Origin: Marivita cryptomonadis
Lineage (GTDB): Bacteria; Pseudomonadota; Alphaproteobacteria; Rhodobacterales; Rhodobacteraceae
NCBI RefSeq assembly: GCF_002115725.1
Contig: NZ_JFKD01000004.1
Coordinates: forward strand, 1-64,000
DNA: 64,000 nucleotides
Reading direction: 5' to 3'
The translations under genes and the position numbers were made by a program. Shown in pieces: positions 27,244 through 35,737 of the stretch. Under the pieces are notes generated by a model. The model was not told the origin of the DNA. It searched no databases and saw nothing but the letters and a program-made list of their open reading frames with translations. Positions within the stretch are counted from its first letter, which is position 1; every line of letters starts with the position of its first letter.

Positions 27244-28032
27244 ATGAGAACAGTCACATCGCATGGCGTCACGCTGCACGTGCAGGTGGATGGGCCTGAA
27301 CACGGACCGGTTGTCATGTTCGCCAATTCGCTTGGCACAGACATGCGTGTCTGGAATCTGCTTTTGCCGTTCCTGCCAACAGGGTTGCGGATTGTCCGTT
27401 TTGACAAACGCGGGCACGGGCTGTCGGATTGCCCTGACGCGCCTTATGACATGGACACGCTGGTGTCGGACGCCGAGGCGGTGATCGACGCGCTGGGTCT
27501 GCAGGACATCGCCTTTGTCGGCCTGTCCATCGGTGGTTTGATCGGGCAGGGGCTGGCTGCGCGCCGCCCTGACGCACTGCGTGCCCTTGTTCTGATGGAC
27601 ACCGCTGCCAAGATTGGATCGCCCGAGATGTGGCAGGACCGGATCGCCGGGTTGCGGGCTGGTGGCATCGGGTCGATGGCCGATGCCATTCTGGATCGTT
27701 GGTTTGCGCCTGAAATGCGCAATGATACTGCCCGGCTTGCCCCATGGCGCAATATGCTGACCCGCACCCCGATCGAAGGCTATATCGGCTGCTGCGCCGC
27801 AATTGCCGGTGCGGATTTCACGCAATCGACCGCTGATTTGACCCTTCCCGTGATGGCGATGGCTGGGTCCGAGGATGGATCAACCACTCCCGAGATGGTG
27901 CAGGCGACTGCAAACCTCTGCAGCGCGACCTTTCACGTGATCCCGGACGCAGGCCATCTTCCTTGCGTCGAGGCGCCCGAAGAGGTCGGTAAACTGATCT
28001 CGGAGTTCCTAAAGGAGGTGGGTCATGTCTGA
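27244..28032 (+). CDS. pcaD: 3-oxoadipate enol-lactonase
   Basis: This 262-residue alpha/beta hydrolase opens beta-ketoadipate enol-lactone to beta-ketoadipate. The nucleophile motif GLSIGGLIGQ, the oxyanion segment FANSLGTDMRVW and the late DAGHLPCVEAPEEV histidine are visible. I chose the ATG at 27244, with GGGGAG about ten bases upstream, over the ATG at 27226. It is the first gene of pcaDCHGB and overlaps pcaC by eight bases. Confidence 0.94.
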   Translation: MRTVTSHGVTLHVQVDGPEHGPVVMFANSLGTDMRVWNLLLPFLPTGLRIVRFDKRGHGLSDCPDAPYDMDTLVSDAEAVIDALGLQDIAFVGLSIGGLIGQGLAARRPDALRALVLMDTAAKIGSPEMWQDRIAGLRAGGIGSMADAILDRWFAPEMRNDTARLAPWRNMLTRTPIEGYIGCCAAIAGADFTQSTADLTLPVMAMAGSEDGSTTPEMVQATANLCSATFHVIPDAGHLPCVEAPEEVGKLISEFLKEVGHV

Positions 28033-28408
28033 CCGGTTCGACCAAGGCATGAAAACCCGTCGCGAGGTCTTGGGTGATGCCCATGTCGACCGCGCCGAAG
28101 CGGCCAAAACGGACTTTGATCTGCCATTTCAGACGCTGATCACCGAAGGCGCTTGGGGCACCGTCTGGTCGTCTGATGGGATCAGCCGTCGGGAACGGTC
28201 GATGCTCACGCTGGCGCTGTTGGCGGCCACTGGAAACTTTGAAGAAATCCCGATGCACATACGCGCCACCGCGCGGACCGGAGCCAGCAAGCAAGACGTG
28301 ATGGAGGCGTTCCAGCATGTCGCGATTTATGCCGGCGTGCCCAAAGCCAACCACGCCATCAAGCTGGCCAAACAGACTTACGCAGAAATGGAGAGATCCG
28401 ATGACTGA
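28025..28408 (+). CDS. pcaC: 4-carboxymuconolactone decarboxylase
   Basis: This 127-residue AhpD/CMD-fold enzyme decarboxylates gamma-carboxymuconolactone to the enol-lactone. The conserved LITEGAWGTVWS, RERSMLTLALLAATG and HIRATARTGASKQDVMEAFQHVA-type segments are present. The length is typical. It overlaps pcaD by eight bases and pcaH by eight bases, so the operon is tightly coupled. Confidence 0.94.
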   Translation: MSDRFDQGMKTRREVLGDAHVDRAEAAKTDFDLPFQTLITEGAWGTVWSSDGISRRERSMLTLALLAATGNFEEIPMHIRATARTGASKQDVMEAFQHVAIYAGVPKANHAIKLAKQTYAEMERSDD

Positions 28409-29129
28409 CACCGCAGCCCTGATGCCGCGACGCCGCGAGGTGCATCCGGACCCGTATTACACGGATTACAAGACGTCGATCACCCGGTCGCCCTACCTGC
28501 CTCTGTTGTCGATGGAATCGACCCCGAGCGAAGAAACCGGTCCCCGTTTCGGTCACAATATGCTGGGTGCGCTCGATAACAACCTGATCAGCAACTATAC
28601 GCAGGGCAAGGCGCTGGCCGTGGGTGAACGCATCCGCGTGCACGGCCGGGTGCTCGACGAGATGGGCCGCCCCGTTCCGCACACGCTGGTCGAGATTTGG
28701 CAGGCCAATGCGGGCGGGCGGTATCGCCATATAAAGGACACTTATTTCGCACCGCTCGATCCTAATTTTGGCGGCTGCGGGCGGACGATCACGGATGAGA
28801 ACGGATATTACGAATTCATGACCATCCGTCCGGGGGCGTATCCTTGGCCGAACCGTGCGAATGACTGGCGTCCGATGCACATTCACTTTTCGATCTTCGG
28901 CCATGCCTTTGGTCAGCGGCTCATCAGTCAGATGTATTTCCAAGGCGATCCGCTGATCGACCTCTGCCCGATTGCCGCCACTGTGCGGGACCGGAGTCAG
29001 TTGGACCGCCTTGTGGCCCCGCTGGATATGCAGAACTCGCGGGGCATGGATTACCTTGCCTACAAGTTCGACATCGTGTTGCGGGGGCGTCGTCAGACGA
29101 TGTTCGAGAACAAGCCGGAAGGGATGTAA
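28401..29129 (+). CDS. pcaH: Protocatechuate 3,4-dioxygenase beta subunit
   Basis: This 242-residue protein is the iron-bearing subunit of the intradiol dioxygenase that cleaves protocatechuate to beta-carboxymuconate. The Fe(III) ligands are recognisable: Tyr108 in GGRYRH, Tyr147 in RPGAYPW, and His160 and His162 in MHIHF. The start ATG at 28401 follows GAGAGA and lies inside the end of pcaC. It pairs with pcaG three bases downstream. Confidence 0.96.
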   Translation: MTDTAALMPRRREVHPDPYYTDYKTSITRSPYLPLLSMESTPSEETGPRFGHNMLGALDNNLISNYTQGKALAVGERIRVHGRVLDEMGRPVPHTLVEIWQANAGGRYRHIKDTYFAPLDPNFGGCGRTITDENGYYEFMTIRPGAYPWPNRANDWRPMHIHFSIFGHAFGQRLISQMYFQGDPLIDLCPIAATVRDRSQLDRLVAPLDMQNSRGMDYLAYKFDIVLRGRRQTMFENKPEGM

Positions 29130-29132
29130 GCC

Positions 29133-29732
29133 ATGACACAACCGCTTGATATTCTGGTCGAAACACCCAGCCAGACTGCTGGTCCCTATGTCCATATCGG
29201 CTGCATCCCTACCTTCGCCGGGGTCGAAGGCGTCTACCCAGAAGACCTAGGCCTGAGCCCGATCGAAGACGGCGCCAAGGGCGAGGTGATCACCATCGTG
29301 GGCTCGATCTATGACGGCACCGGTTGGGCGATGCGCGACGCGATGTTCGAAAGCTGGCAGGCCGATGCGGCGGGTGTCTATCAGGGGCAGGATGGGGCCG
29401 ATCCCAAGGTTTCGGGCTTTTGCCGCTTTGCCGCCGACAAAGACACGGGTGAATATACGCTGCGCACCATCAAGCCGGGGGCGGTGAAGGGCAGGAATGG
29501 TCAGGTCTTCGCGCCGCATATCTCGATCTGGATTGTGGCGCGGGGGATCAACATTGGTCTGAACACGCGCATCTATTTCGACGACGAAGACAACAGCGCC
29601 GATCCGCTGCTCGCCCGTATCGAACAGCGCCCGCGCGTGGACACGCTGATCGCCAAGAAAACCGGGGATGGCACCTATCGGTTCGATATTCGGCTTCAGG
29701 GCGAAGGCGAAACGGTGTTTCTTGACCTGTGA
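29133..29732 (+). CDS. pcaG: Protocatechuate 3,4-dioxygenase alpha subunit
   Basis: This 199-residue subunit has the shared intradiol fold (ETPSQTAGPYVHIG at the start, FESWQADAAGVYQG, FAPHISIWIVARGIN) but lacks a complete set of iron ligands, as is normal for PcaG. It assembles with PcaH. Its stop overlaps the pcaB start (TGATG). Confidence 0.95.
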   Translation: MTQPLDILVETPSQTAGPYVHIGCIPTFAGVEGVYPEDLGLSPIEDGAKGEVITIVGSIYDGTGWAMRDAMFESWQADAAGVYQGQDGADPKVSGFCRFAADKDTGEYTLRTIKPGAVKGRNGQVFAPHISIWIVARGINIGLNTRIYFDDEDNSADPLLARIEQRPRVDTLIAKKTGDGTYRFDIRLQGEGETVFLDL

Positions 29733-30793
29733 TGACAGGCGTTTTTGACCACCCTTGGTTGTCGGGTCTTTTCGCGGATACCGAAATCGCAGCGCTTTGG
29801 TCTGCCGAGGCGCAGCTTGCGCACATGCTCACCTTCGAGGCGGCATGGTCGCGGCATGGTCATCTGGCCGGCCTGTGGTCGGAGGCAGACGGCGCATCGG
29901 CGGCATCTGCCATTGAAGGTGTGCCCCTTGCACCGGAAGAACTGCGCGACGGGACAGCGCAGGACGGGGTTTGTGTTCCGGTCTTAGTGCGCCTGCTGAA
30001 AGAGCGGACAGGGGCACCTGCGATCCACAAAGGTGCAACCTCGCAGGACGTGATCGATACGGCGACGGTGTTGTCCTTGGTCCAAAGCCTCGACCTGATC
30101 GACCAACGGTTGGCGCAATTGGCCTCGGATCTAAACGCATTGGAAGATCGGTTCGGGACATCCCCCCTGATGGGACGGACGCGCATGCAGGCGGCGATGC
30201 CCATCACTGTGGCCGACCGGGTGCAAACGTGGCGTCTGCCGCTGGACACGCATCGGGAGAGGTTGGCGCAATTGCGCCCGCGCGTCGCGCTGGTGCAGAT
30301 CGGCGGTGCCGCCGGAGATCGCGCTGCGCTGGGCGCTGATGCAGACGCCGTGTGTGACGCTGTGGCTGGTGAACTTGGCCTGTCCGCGACACCGCAATGC
30401 TGGCACGCAATGCGCGATGGCATGGCCGAAGCGGCGTCAGTCCTTTCGCTCGTCACCGGGACACTGGGCAAAATGGGGCAGGATATCTGCCTTATGGCGC
30501 AGCAGGGGATTGACGAAATCAAGATGGAGGGCGGTGGCGGGTCGTCGGCCATGCCACACAAGCAGAACCCTGTACTTGCCGAGCTCTTGGTCACCTTGGC
30601 CCGCTACAATGCCGTCCAATTGTCCGGCGTACATCAGGCCATGGTGCACGAACAGGAAAGATCGGGTGCGGCGTGGGCGCTGGAATGGATGCTGTTGCCG
30701 CAGATGGTTCAGGCCACCGGGCGCGCTTTGGTCGTGGCGTCAGATGTGACGTCGCAAATCACCTCAATTGGGACACCCGACCTGTTGTCCTGA
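29732..30793 (+). CDS. pcaB: 3-carboxy-cis,cis-muconate cycloisomerase
   Basis: This 353-residue enzyme of the fumarase/aspartase superfamily lactonises beta-carboxymuconate. The superfamily signature GGGGSSAMPHKQNPV is clear, with HKGATSQDVIDTA and GRTRMQAAMPIT upstream. The ATG at 29732 overlaps the pcaG stop; an in-frame GTG lies one codon earlier. At about 350 residues it is shorter than the 400-450-residue Pseudomonas form, a length common in Rhodobacteraceae. Confidence 0.94.
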   Translation: MTGVFDHPWLSGLFADTEIAALWSAEAQLAHMLTFEAAWSRHGHLAGLWSEADGASAASAIEGVPLAPEELRDGTAQDGVCVPVLVRLLKERTGAPAIHKGATSQDVIDTATVLSLVQSLDLIDQRLAQLASDLNALEDRFGTSPLMGRTRMQAAMPITVADRVQTWRLPLDTHRERLAQLRPRVALVQIGGAAGDRAALGADADAVCDAVAGELGLSATPQCWHAMRDGMAEAASVLSLVTGTLGKMGQDICLMAQQGIDEIKMEGGGGSSAMPHKQNPVLAELLVTLARYNAVQLSGVHQAMVHEQERSGAAWALEWMLLPQMVQATGRALVVASDVTSQITSIGTPDLLS

Positions 30794-30838
30794 TCAACGC
30801 CACGCCCTAAACCCGCCAAAACCATGGGAAACACCACT

Positions 30839-32116
30839 ATGTCCGACAACAGGGTTATCATCGCCGGAGGCGGTATCGCTGGATTGACGCTTGGGCTGAC
30901 GCTGCACCAGATCGGTGTCCCGTTTACTGTGTTTGAATCCGCACGCGAGATGAAACCGCTGGGTGTGGGCATCAACCTGCAGCCCAACGCCGTGCGCGAA
31001 CTGTTTGATCTTGGGATCACAGCCGAGGACCTGGACAAGGTCGGTCTTCCCGCCGAGGAATGGGCGCTGGTGGGTCTGAACGGGCGCGAGGTGTATTCCG
31101 AACCGCGCGGACTGGGCGCTGGTTACAACTGGCCACAATACGCGGTACATCGCGGGCAGCTTCATATGCTGCTCTACGACACGCTGATCGAACGGGCAGG
31201 GGCTGACGCGGTTCAGCTTGGGGCGAAAGTCACGGGCTATGCAAAGAACGATGCCGGCGTCGAGGCGACGGTGCTGCTCGACGGGGGCACCCGCACCGAA
31301 ACCGGCTCTTTGCTGGTTGCGGCTGATGGCATCCATTCCGCGATCCGCGCGCAGATGTATCCCGATCAGCCGCCGATCCATTGGGGCGGTGCTGTCATGT
31401 GGCGGGGCACCGTGCGGGCCAAACCCTTGCGCACCACTTCCTCGTTTGTCGGCTTGGGAACGCATCGCCACCGGATGGTGATCTATCCGATCTCGAAACT
31501 GGACGAGAGCGGAACCGCGCTGATCAACTGGATTGCCGAAGTCACGATGGATGACGCAGGTGCCTGGCAGCAGGACGGCTGGTTCAAACCGGTGGAAATC
31601 GAGGAATTCATCCATCATTTCGAAGAGTTCCGCTATGATTGGCTGGACGTGCCGGCAATGCTGCGCGACGCTGATTGCGCTTATGTGAACCCGATGATCG
31701 ACCGCGACCCGGTGCCAAGCTGGGTCGATGGCGCGGTGGCGCTGATGGGCGATGCGGCGCACGCGATGTATCCGACCGGGTCGAACGGGGCCAGTCAGGC
31801 CATCGTCGATGCCCGCGTGATCGGGGCCCGGATGCTGGAGCATGGTGTGACCGAGGCGGCGCTTGCTGCCTATGATGCGCAGCTATGCGCTCCGGTGTCG
31901 GAACTGGTCCTGCGCAATCGCGGGGCGGGGCCGTTTGGGTTGCTCAATCTGTTGAACGAACGGTGTGGCGGTGTGTTTGACGATATCGAAACGGTCATTC
32001 CTGCCGACGAGCGCAAGGATTTCATGGCGAAATACAAAGCCGCTGCCGGGTTTGCCATCGAAACTCTGAACGCTGCTGCGCCGACGATCCCGCAAGGGGC
32101 CCGATTGAACGGCTGA
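30839..32116 (+). CDS. FAD-dependent aromatic monooxygenase, PhzS/salicylate-hydroxylase-like
   Basis: This is a roughly 425-residue class A flavin monooxygenase. It has the N-terminal VIIAGGGIAGLTLGLTLHQIG, the middle AADGIHSAIR, and LMGDAAHAMYPTGSNGASQAI. The closest recognisable group is the flavin-dependent oxidoreductase type related to PhzS rather than PobA. It lies between pcaB and pcaF, 45 bases after pcaB, so it probably hydroxylates an aromatic acid entering the same pathway. An ATG at 30824 is an alternative start; neither has a strong ribosome site. Confidence 0.83.
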   Translation: MSDNRVIIAGGGIAGLTLGLTLHQIGVPFTVFESAREMKPLGVGINLQPNAVRELFDLGITAEDLDKVGLPAEEWALVGLNGREVYSEPRGLGAGYNWPQYAVHRGQLHMLLYDTLIERAGADAVQLGAKVTGYAKNDAGVEATVLLDGGTRTETGSLLVAADGIHSAIRAQMYPDQPPIHWGGAVMWRGTVRAKPLRTTSSFVGLGTHRHRMVIYPISKLDESGTALINWIAEVTMDDAGAWQQDGWFKPVEIEEFIHHFEEFRYDWLDVPAMLRDADCAYVNPMIDRDPVPSWVDGAVALMGDAAHAMYPTGSNGASQAIVDARVIGARMLEHGVTEAALAAYDAQLCAPVSELVLRNRGAGPFGLLNLLNERCGGVFDDIETVIPADERKDFMAKYKAAAGFAIETLNAAAPTIPQGARLNG

Positions 32117-32182
32117 CTTGCATTCGGGGCGGGTTCCACGGCCTTATGCACCAAACATACCCCTCGAGCCGGAGCCATCTTC

Positions 32183-33385
32183 ATGCCCGACGCCTTTATC
32201 TGTGACTACATCCGTACGCCCATTGGTCGCTATGGCGGGGCTTTGGCGTCGATCCGCGCTGATGATCTGGCAGCCGTGCCCATGGCGGCTTTGGTGGCGC
32301 GAAATCCGTCGCTTGACCTCTCGGCCATCGATGAAGTGATCCTTGGTTGTGCCAATCAGGCAGGCGAGGACAACCGCAATGTGGCGCGCATGGCAGCTTT
32401 GCTAGCGGGCTACCCCGAGACAGTGCCCGGCACCACGATGAACCGGCTCTGTGGATCAGGAATGGATGCGGTTCTGGCTGCCGCTCGTGCGATCAAGGCG
32501 TGCGAGGCGGATTTGGTCATCGCAGGTGGCGTCGAAAGCATGACACGCGCGCCGTTCGTCATGGCCAAGGCACAGCAGGCGTTTGCACGCCAGACCGAGG
32601 TTTATGACACGACCATCGGCTGGCGCTTCGTGAACCCGGTGCTCAAGGGGCAATACGGCGTTGATTCCATGCCTGAAACGGCTGAGAACGTGGCAGAAGA
32701 TTTTAATGTGTCGCGTGAGGATCAGGACGCGTTTGCCTTGCGCAGTCAACAACGCGCTGGGGCCGCTCAGAGCAGCGGAAGGTTGGCGCAAGAAATTACC
32801 CCTGTGACAATCCCGCGTCGCAGGGGCGATCCGGTAATCGTGGACACCGACGAACATCCGCGCCCGGAAACAACCGCCGACGATCTGGCGCGGCTCAGAC
32901 CGTTCGTGCGTGAAGGCGGCACAATCACGGCAGGCAATGCGTCTGGCGTGAATGACGGGGCGGCGGCGCTGATCATCGCATCAGAAGCAGCGATCAAACA
33001 GCACGGATTGACTCCCATCGCGCGGGTCTTGGGCGGAGCCTCTATCGGCGTTGCGCCGCGCATTATGGGAATTGGGCCTGCGCCCGCCTCGGAAAAGCTG
33101 ATGGCGCGGTTGGGACTAACTCAGTCAGACTTTGACGTGATCGAACTCAACGAGGCATTCGCGTCGCAAGGTTTGGCGACGCTGCGCCGCTTGGGCATTG
33201 CCGATGACGATCCACGCGTGAACCGCAACGGCGGGGCTATTGCGCTGGGCCATCCCTTGGGTATGTCAGGGGCACGGATTACTGGTTCTGCCGCCCTTGA
33301 CCTGCGGTCCGGTCAAAAGGCGCTGGCCACGATGTGCATCGGTGTCGGGCAGGGGATTGCGATTGCGATCGAGGCGGCGGGCTGA
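32183..33385 (+). CDS. pcaF: 3-oxoadipyl-CoA thiolase
   Basis: This 400-residue thiolase cleaves beta-ketoadipyl-CoA to succinyl-CoA and acetyl-CoA. The nucleophile Cys90 in NRLCGSGMDAV, the GGVESMTRAPFVM segment, NGGAIALGHPLGMSGAR and the late CIGVGQG cysteine are present. The GRYGGALASIRADDLAA start is typical of PcaF. No pcaI/pcaJ CoA-transferase genes lie nearby, so beta-ketoadipate activation must be encoded elsewhere. It converges with the E2 gene after 19 bases. Confidence 0.92.
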   Translation: MPDAFICDYIRTPIGRYGGALASIRADDLAAVPMAALVARNPSLDLSAIDEVILGCANQAGEDNRNVARMAALLAGYPETVPGTTMNRLCGSGMDAVLAAARAIKACEADLVIAGGVESMTRAPFVMAKAQQAFARQTEVYDTTIGWRFVNPVLKGQYGVDSMPETAENVAEDFNVSREDQDAFALRSQQRAGAAQSSGRLAQEITPVTIPRRRGDPVIVDTDEHPRPETTADDLARLRPFVREGGTITAGNASGVNDGAAALIIASEAAIKQHGLTPIARVLGGASIGVAPRIMGIGPAPASEKLMARLGLTQSDFDVIELNEAFASQGLATLRRLGIADDDPRVNRNGGAIALGHPLGMSGARITGSAALDLRSGQKALATMCIGVGQGIAIAIEAAG

Positions 33386-33404
33386 TGCGCCCGCCTGTCG
33401 GTTT

Positions 33405-34286
33405 TCAAATCAGCATATTGCGTGGATCGCGGATCAGTTTGGCGTAATGCGACAGGAATCGCGCCGCATCGGCCCCGTTGATCACGCGGTGATCATAGGA
33501 CAGGTCCAGCGGCACCATTGGCACCGGGCGCGGCGTGTCGTTGTCCCAGACGGTGATGGTTTCAGTCCGCGTGATGCCTAGGATCGCCACTTCGGGCGGG
33601 TTGACGATGGGCGTGAAGGCCGTGCCACCGATGCCGCCCAGATTGGTGATCGTCATGGACGCGCCACCCATTTCGTCGGGCTTGACCTTGCGCGCCTGCG
33701 CCTTTGCCGCGAGATCCGCAATCTCGGCTCCGATCTGCCACAGACCCTTGCGGTCTGCATCGCGGATGACCGGCACCATGAGGCCGTGGGGCGTATCGAC
33801 GGCAATGCCGATATGGACATAGTTCTTCAGATACAGCGTCTCGCCATCGACTGACAAAGACGCGTTGAACCGGGGAAACGCCTTGAGGCAGCGGGCAAGA
33901 GCTGCGACGTGAAAGGCAAGCGCCGTGAGCTTGACACCCCGCGCCTGCGCTTCGGCTTTCAGGCTTTGGCGGAACGCCTCAATCGCGCTGACATCGGCGC
34001 GGTCGTGATGTGTCACTGCCGGGATCAACGACTGCGCTGCCGCCAGATTGCGGGCTGCGACTTGGGCAAAGCGGCTCATCGGTTCTTCGGTCACGGGGCC
34101 ATACTGGCTGTGATCTACATCCCAATAAGAGGTATCACCTGCCGTTGCCGCAACGGGCGTTGCACCGCCATCAAGATCCTCGGGGCCGATGGTTTTGCGG
34201 CCAAGCTTCTTGGCCAAAGCTTCGATCTCGACGCCTTTTTCACGGGCAAGGCGTCGTGTGGCGGGGCTTGCGATAAAGTCTGCCAT
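33405..34286 (-). CDS. E2 acyltransferase without lipoyl domain
   Basis: This 293-residue protein begins with an E3/E1-binding domain (IASPATRRLAREKGVEIEAL, residues 5-38) and continues with the CAT-like acyltransferase core of 2-oxo acid dehydrogenase E2 proteins. The active-site DHRVINGADAARF starts at residue 265. The Asn in place of the common Asp is also seen in some pyruvate dehydrogenase E2 proteins. No lipoyl domain is present; two are carried by the separate protein at 35738-37036. AAGGGGG precedes the ATG. It is the last gene of the leftward operon. It probably transfers the acyl group made by the E1 proteins to CoA. Confidence 0.87.
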   Translation of the reverse strand: MADFIASPATRRLAREKGVEIEALAKKLGRKTIGPEDLDGGATPVAATAGDTSYWDVDHSQYGPVTEEPMSRFAQVAARNLAAAQSLIPAVTHHDRADVSAIEAFRQSLKAEAQARGVKLTALAFHVAALARCLKAFPRFNASLSVDGETLYLKNYVHIGIAVDTPHGLMVPVIRDADRKGLWQIGAEIADLAAKAQARKVKPDEMGGASMTITNLGGIGGTAFTPIVNPPEVAILGITRTETITVWDNDTPRPVPMVPLDLSYDHRVINGADAARFLSHYAKLIRDPRNMLI

Positions 34287-34295
34287 ATTACCCCC

Positions 34296-35720
34296 TTACC
34301 AGCTTGCCGAGATGTATTGTGTTTCCATGAATTCCAACATGCCCTCATGCCCACCTTCGCGGCCAAGACCCGATTGCTTGGTGCCACCAAATGGCGCCGC
34401 CGGATCGCTGACCAAACCGCGATTTAGGCCGACCATGCCGTAATCAAGCCGTTCGCAGACCTGAAGTGCGCGTTTGAAGTCGGCGGAAAATACATAAGCG
34501 ACAAGGCCGTATTCGGTGTTGTTTGCGCGTCGGATAACCTCTTCTTGATCGCTGAAGGTCTGGATCGCGGCGACGGGGCCAAAGATCTCGTCCTGCACGC
34601 AATCGGCGTCCTCGGACACGTTCGAAAGCACCGTCGGTGGGTAGTAGAAGCCCTTGCCTTCGGGCGTTGTTCCGCCGCATTCGATCTTTGCACCTTTGGC
34701 CACGGCATCAGCGACAAACGCCGCAACCTTGTCGCGGGTATCGGCATTGACCAGCGGGCCGACATCGACCGACGGGTCCGTGCCATCCCCCACTTTGAGC
34801 GCTGACATGCGCTCGGTCAGACGTTTGGTGAATTCTGCCGCGATGTTTTCATGCACGTAGATGCGGTTCGCCGCCGTACACGCCTCGCCCAGATTGCGCA
34901 TCTTGGCGAGCATTGTGCCCTCGATGGCGGTATCTAGGTCGGCGTCTTCCAGCACCACCACCGGCGCGTTTCCACCCAGCTCCATCGCGGGTTTCAGAAC
35001 CTGATCCGCGGCCGATTTCAATAGCTTGCGGCCCACACCTGTGGAGCCGGTAAAGCTGACCACTCGCACGCGCGGATCGTGCAGCATGTGATCCACCAAC
35101 GCGCCGGTCCTGCGTGAGGGCAGCACATTGACCAGACCCGGCGGCACACCTGCTTCTTCTAGGAGCGGCATCAGCGCCAGCATAGTCAGCGGCGTTTCCG
35201 ACGCGGGTTTGATGATGACGCCGCAACCTGCAGCGAGCGCTGGTGCGATCTTGCGGGTGCCCATCGCGGCGGGGTAGTTCCAGGGTGTGATCAGAACGGC
35301 CAGACCCGCCGGTTTGTGCTGCACGAGGATGCGGGCACCAGAGGCCGGGGCATGGGTGATCATCCCGTCCGCGCGCACGGCCTCTTCGGCGAACCAGCGG
35401 AAAAATTCGGCGGCATAGGTGGCCTCACCCTTGGCATCTGCACCGGCCTTGCCGTTCTCCAACGTGATGAGATGGGCAAAATGATCCAGCCGCGCAGTCA
35501 TCAATTCCCACGCCTTGCGCAGCACTTCGGATCGTTCCCGCGGTGTACGGGCAGCCCAATCGGCCATCGCCTTTTCGGCGGCGTCCAGCGCTTTGTCGGC
35601 ATCCGCGATGTCGGCCGAGGCGACCGAGGCAATCACCTCTTCGGTGGCGGGGTTTATGACGTCAAAGCGGTCGTCTGTCTTGTGCCAGCCGCCGTCGATA
35701 TAAAGATCGGTGTAGTCCAT
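34296..35720 (-). CDS. NAD(P)-dependent aldehyde dehydrogenase, succinate-semialdehyde dehydrogenase-like
   Basis: This 474-residue ALDH has Glu247 in MELGGNAPVV, the nucleophile Cys281 in GEACTAANR, TPWNYPAAMGTRKIAPAL and FGGTKQSGLGREGGHEG. The overall sequence is of the GabD/succinate-semialdehyde class. It sits between the two E2-type genes in the leftward operon. An acetoin-dehydrogenase-like complex releases an aldehyde next to its acyl-CoA product, so this enzyme may oxidise that aldehyde. The precise substrate cannot be read from sequence. Confidence 0.88.
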   Translation of the reverse strand: MDYTDLYIDGGWHKTDDRFDVINPATEEVIASVASADIADADKALDAAEKAMADWAARTPRERSEVLRKAWELMTARLDHFAHLITLENGKAGADAKGEATYAAEFFRWFAEEAVRADGMITHAPASGARILVQHKPAGLAVLITPWNYPAAMGTRKIAPALAAGCGVIIKPASETPLTMLALMPLLEEAGVPPGLVNVLPSRRTGALVDHMLHDPRVRVVSFTGSTGVGRKLLKSAADQVLKPAMELGGNAPVVVLEDADLDTAIEGTMLAKMRNLGEACTAANRIYVHENIAAEFTKRLTERMSALKVGDGTDPSVDVGPLVNADTRDKVAAFVADAVAKGAKIECGGTTPEGKGFYYPPTVLSNVSEDADCVQDEIFGPVAAIQTFSDQEEVIRRANNTEYGLVAYVFSADFKRALQVCERLDYGMVGLNRGLVSDPAAPFGGTKQSGLGREGGHEGMLEFMETQYISASW

Positions 35721-35737
35721 GTCGGTCCCCCGGAAAG

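Noticed and set aside
30794..31843. A 349-residue open frame opposite the flavin monooxygenase
   Set aside because: It is a shadow of a gene with clear FAD motifs.
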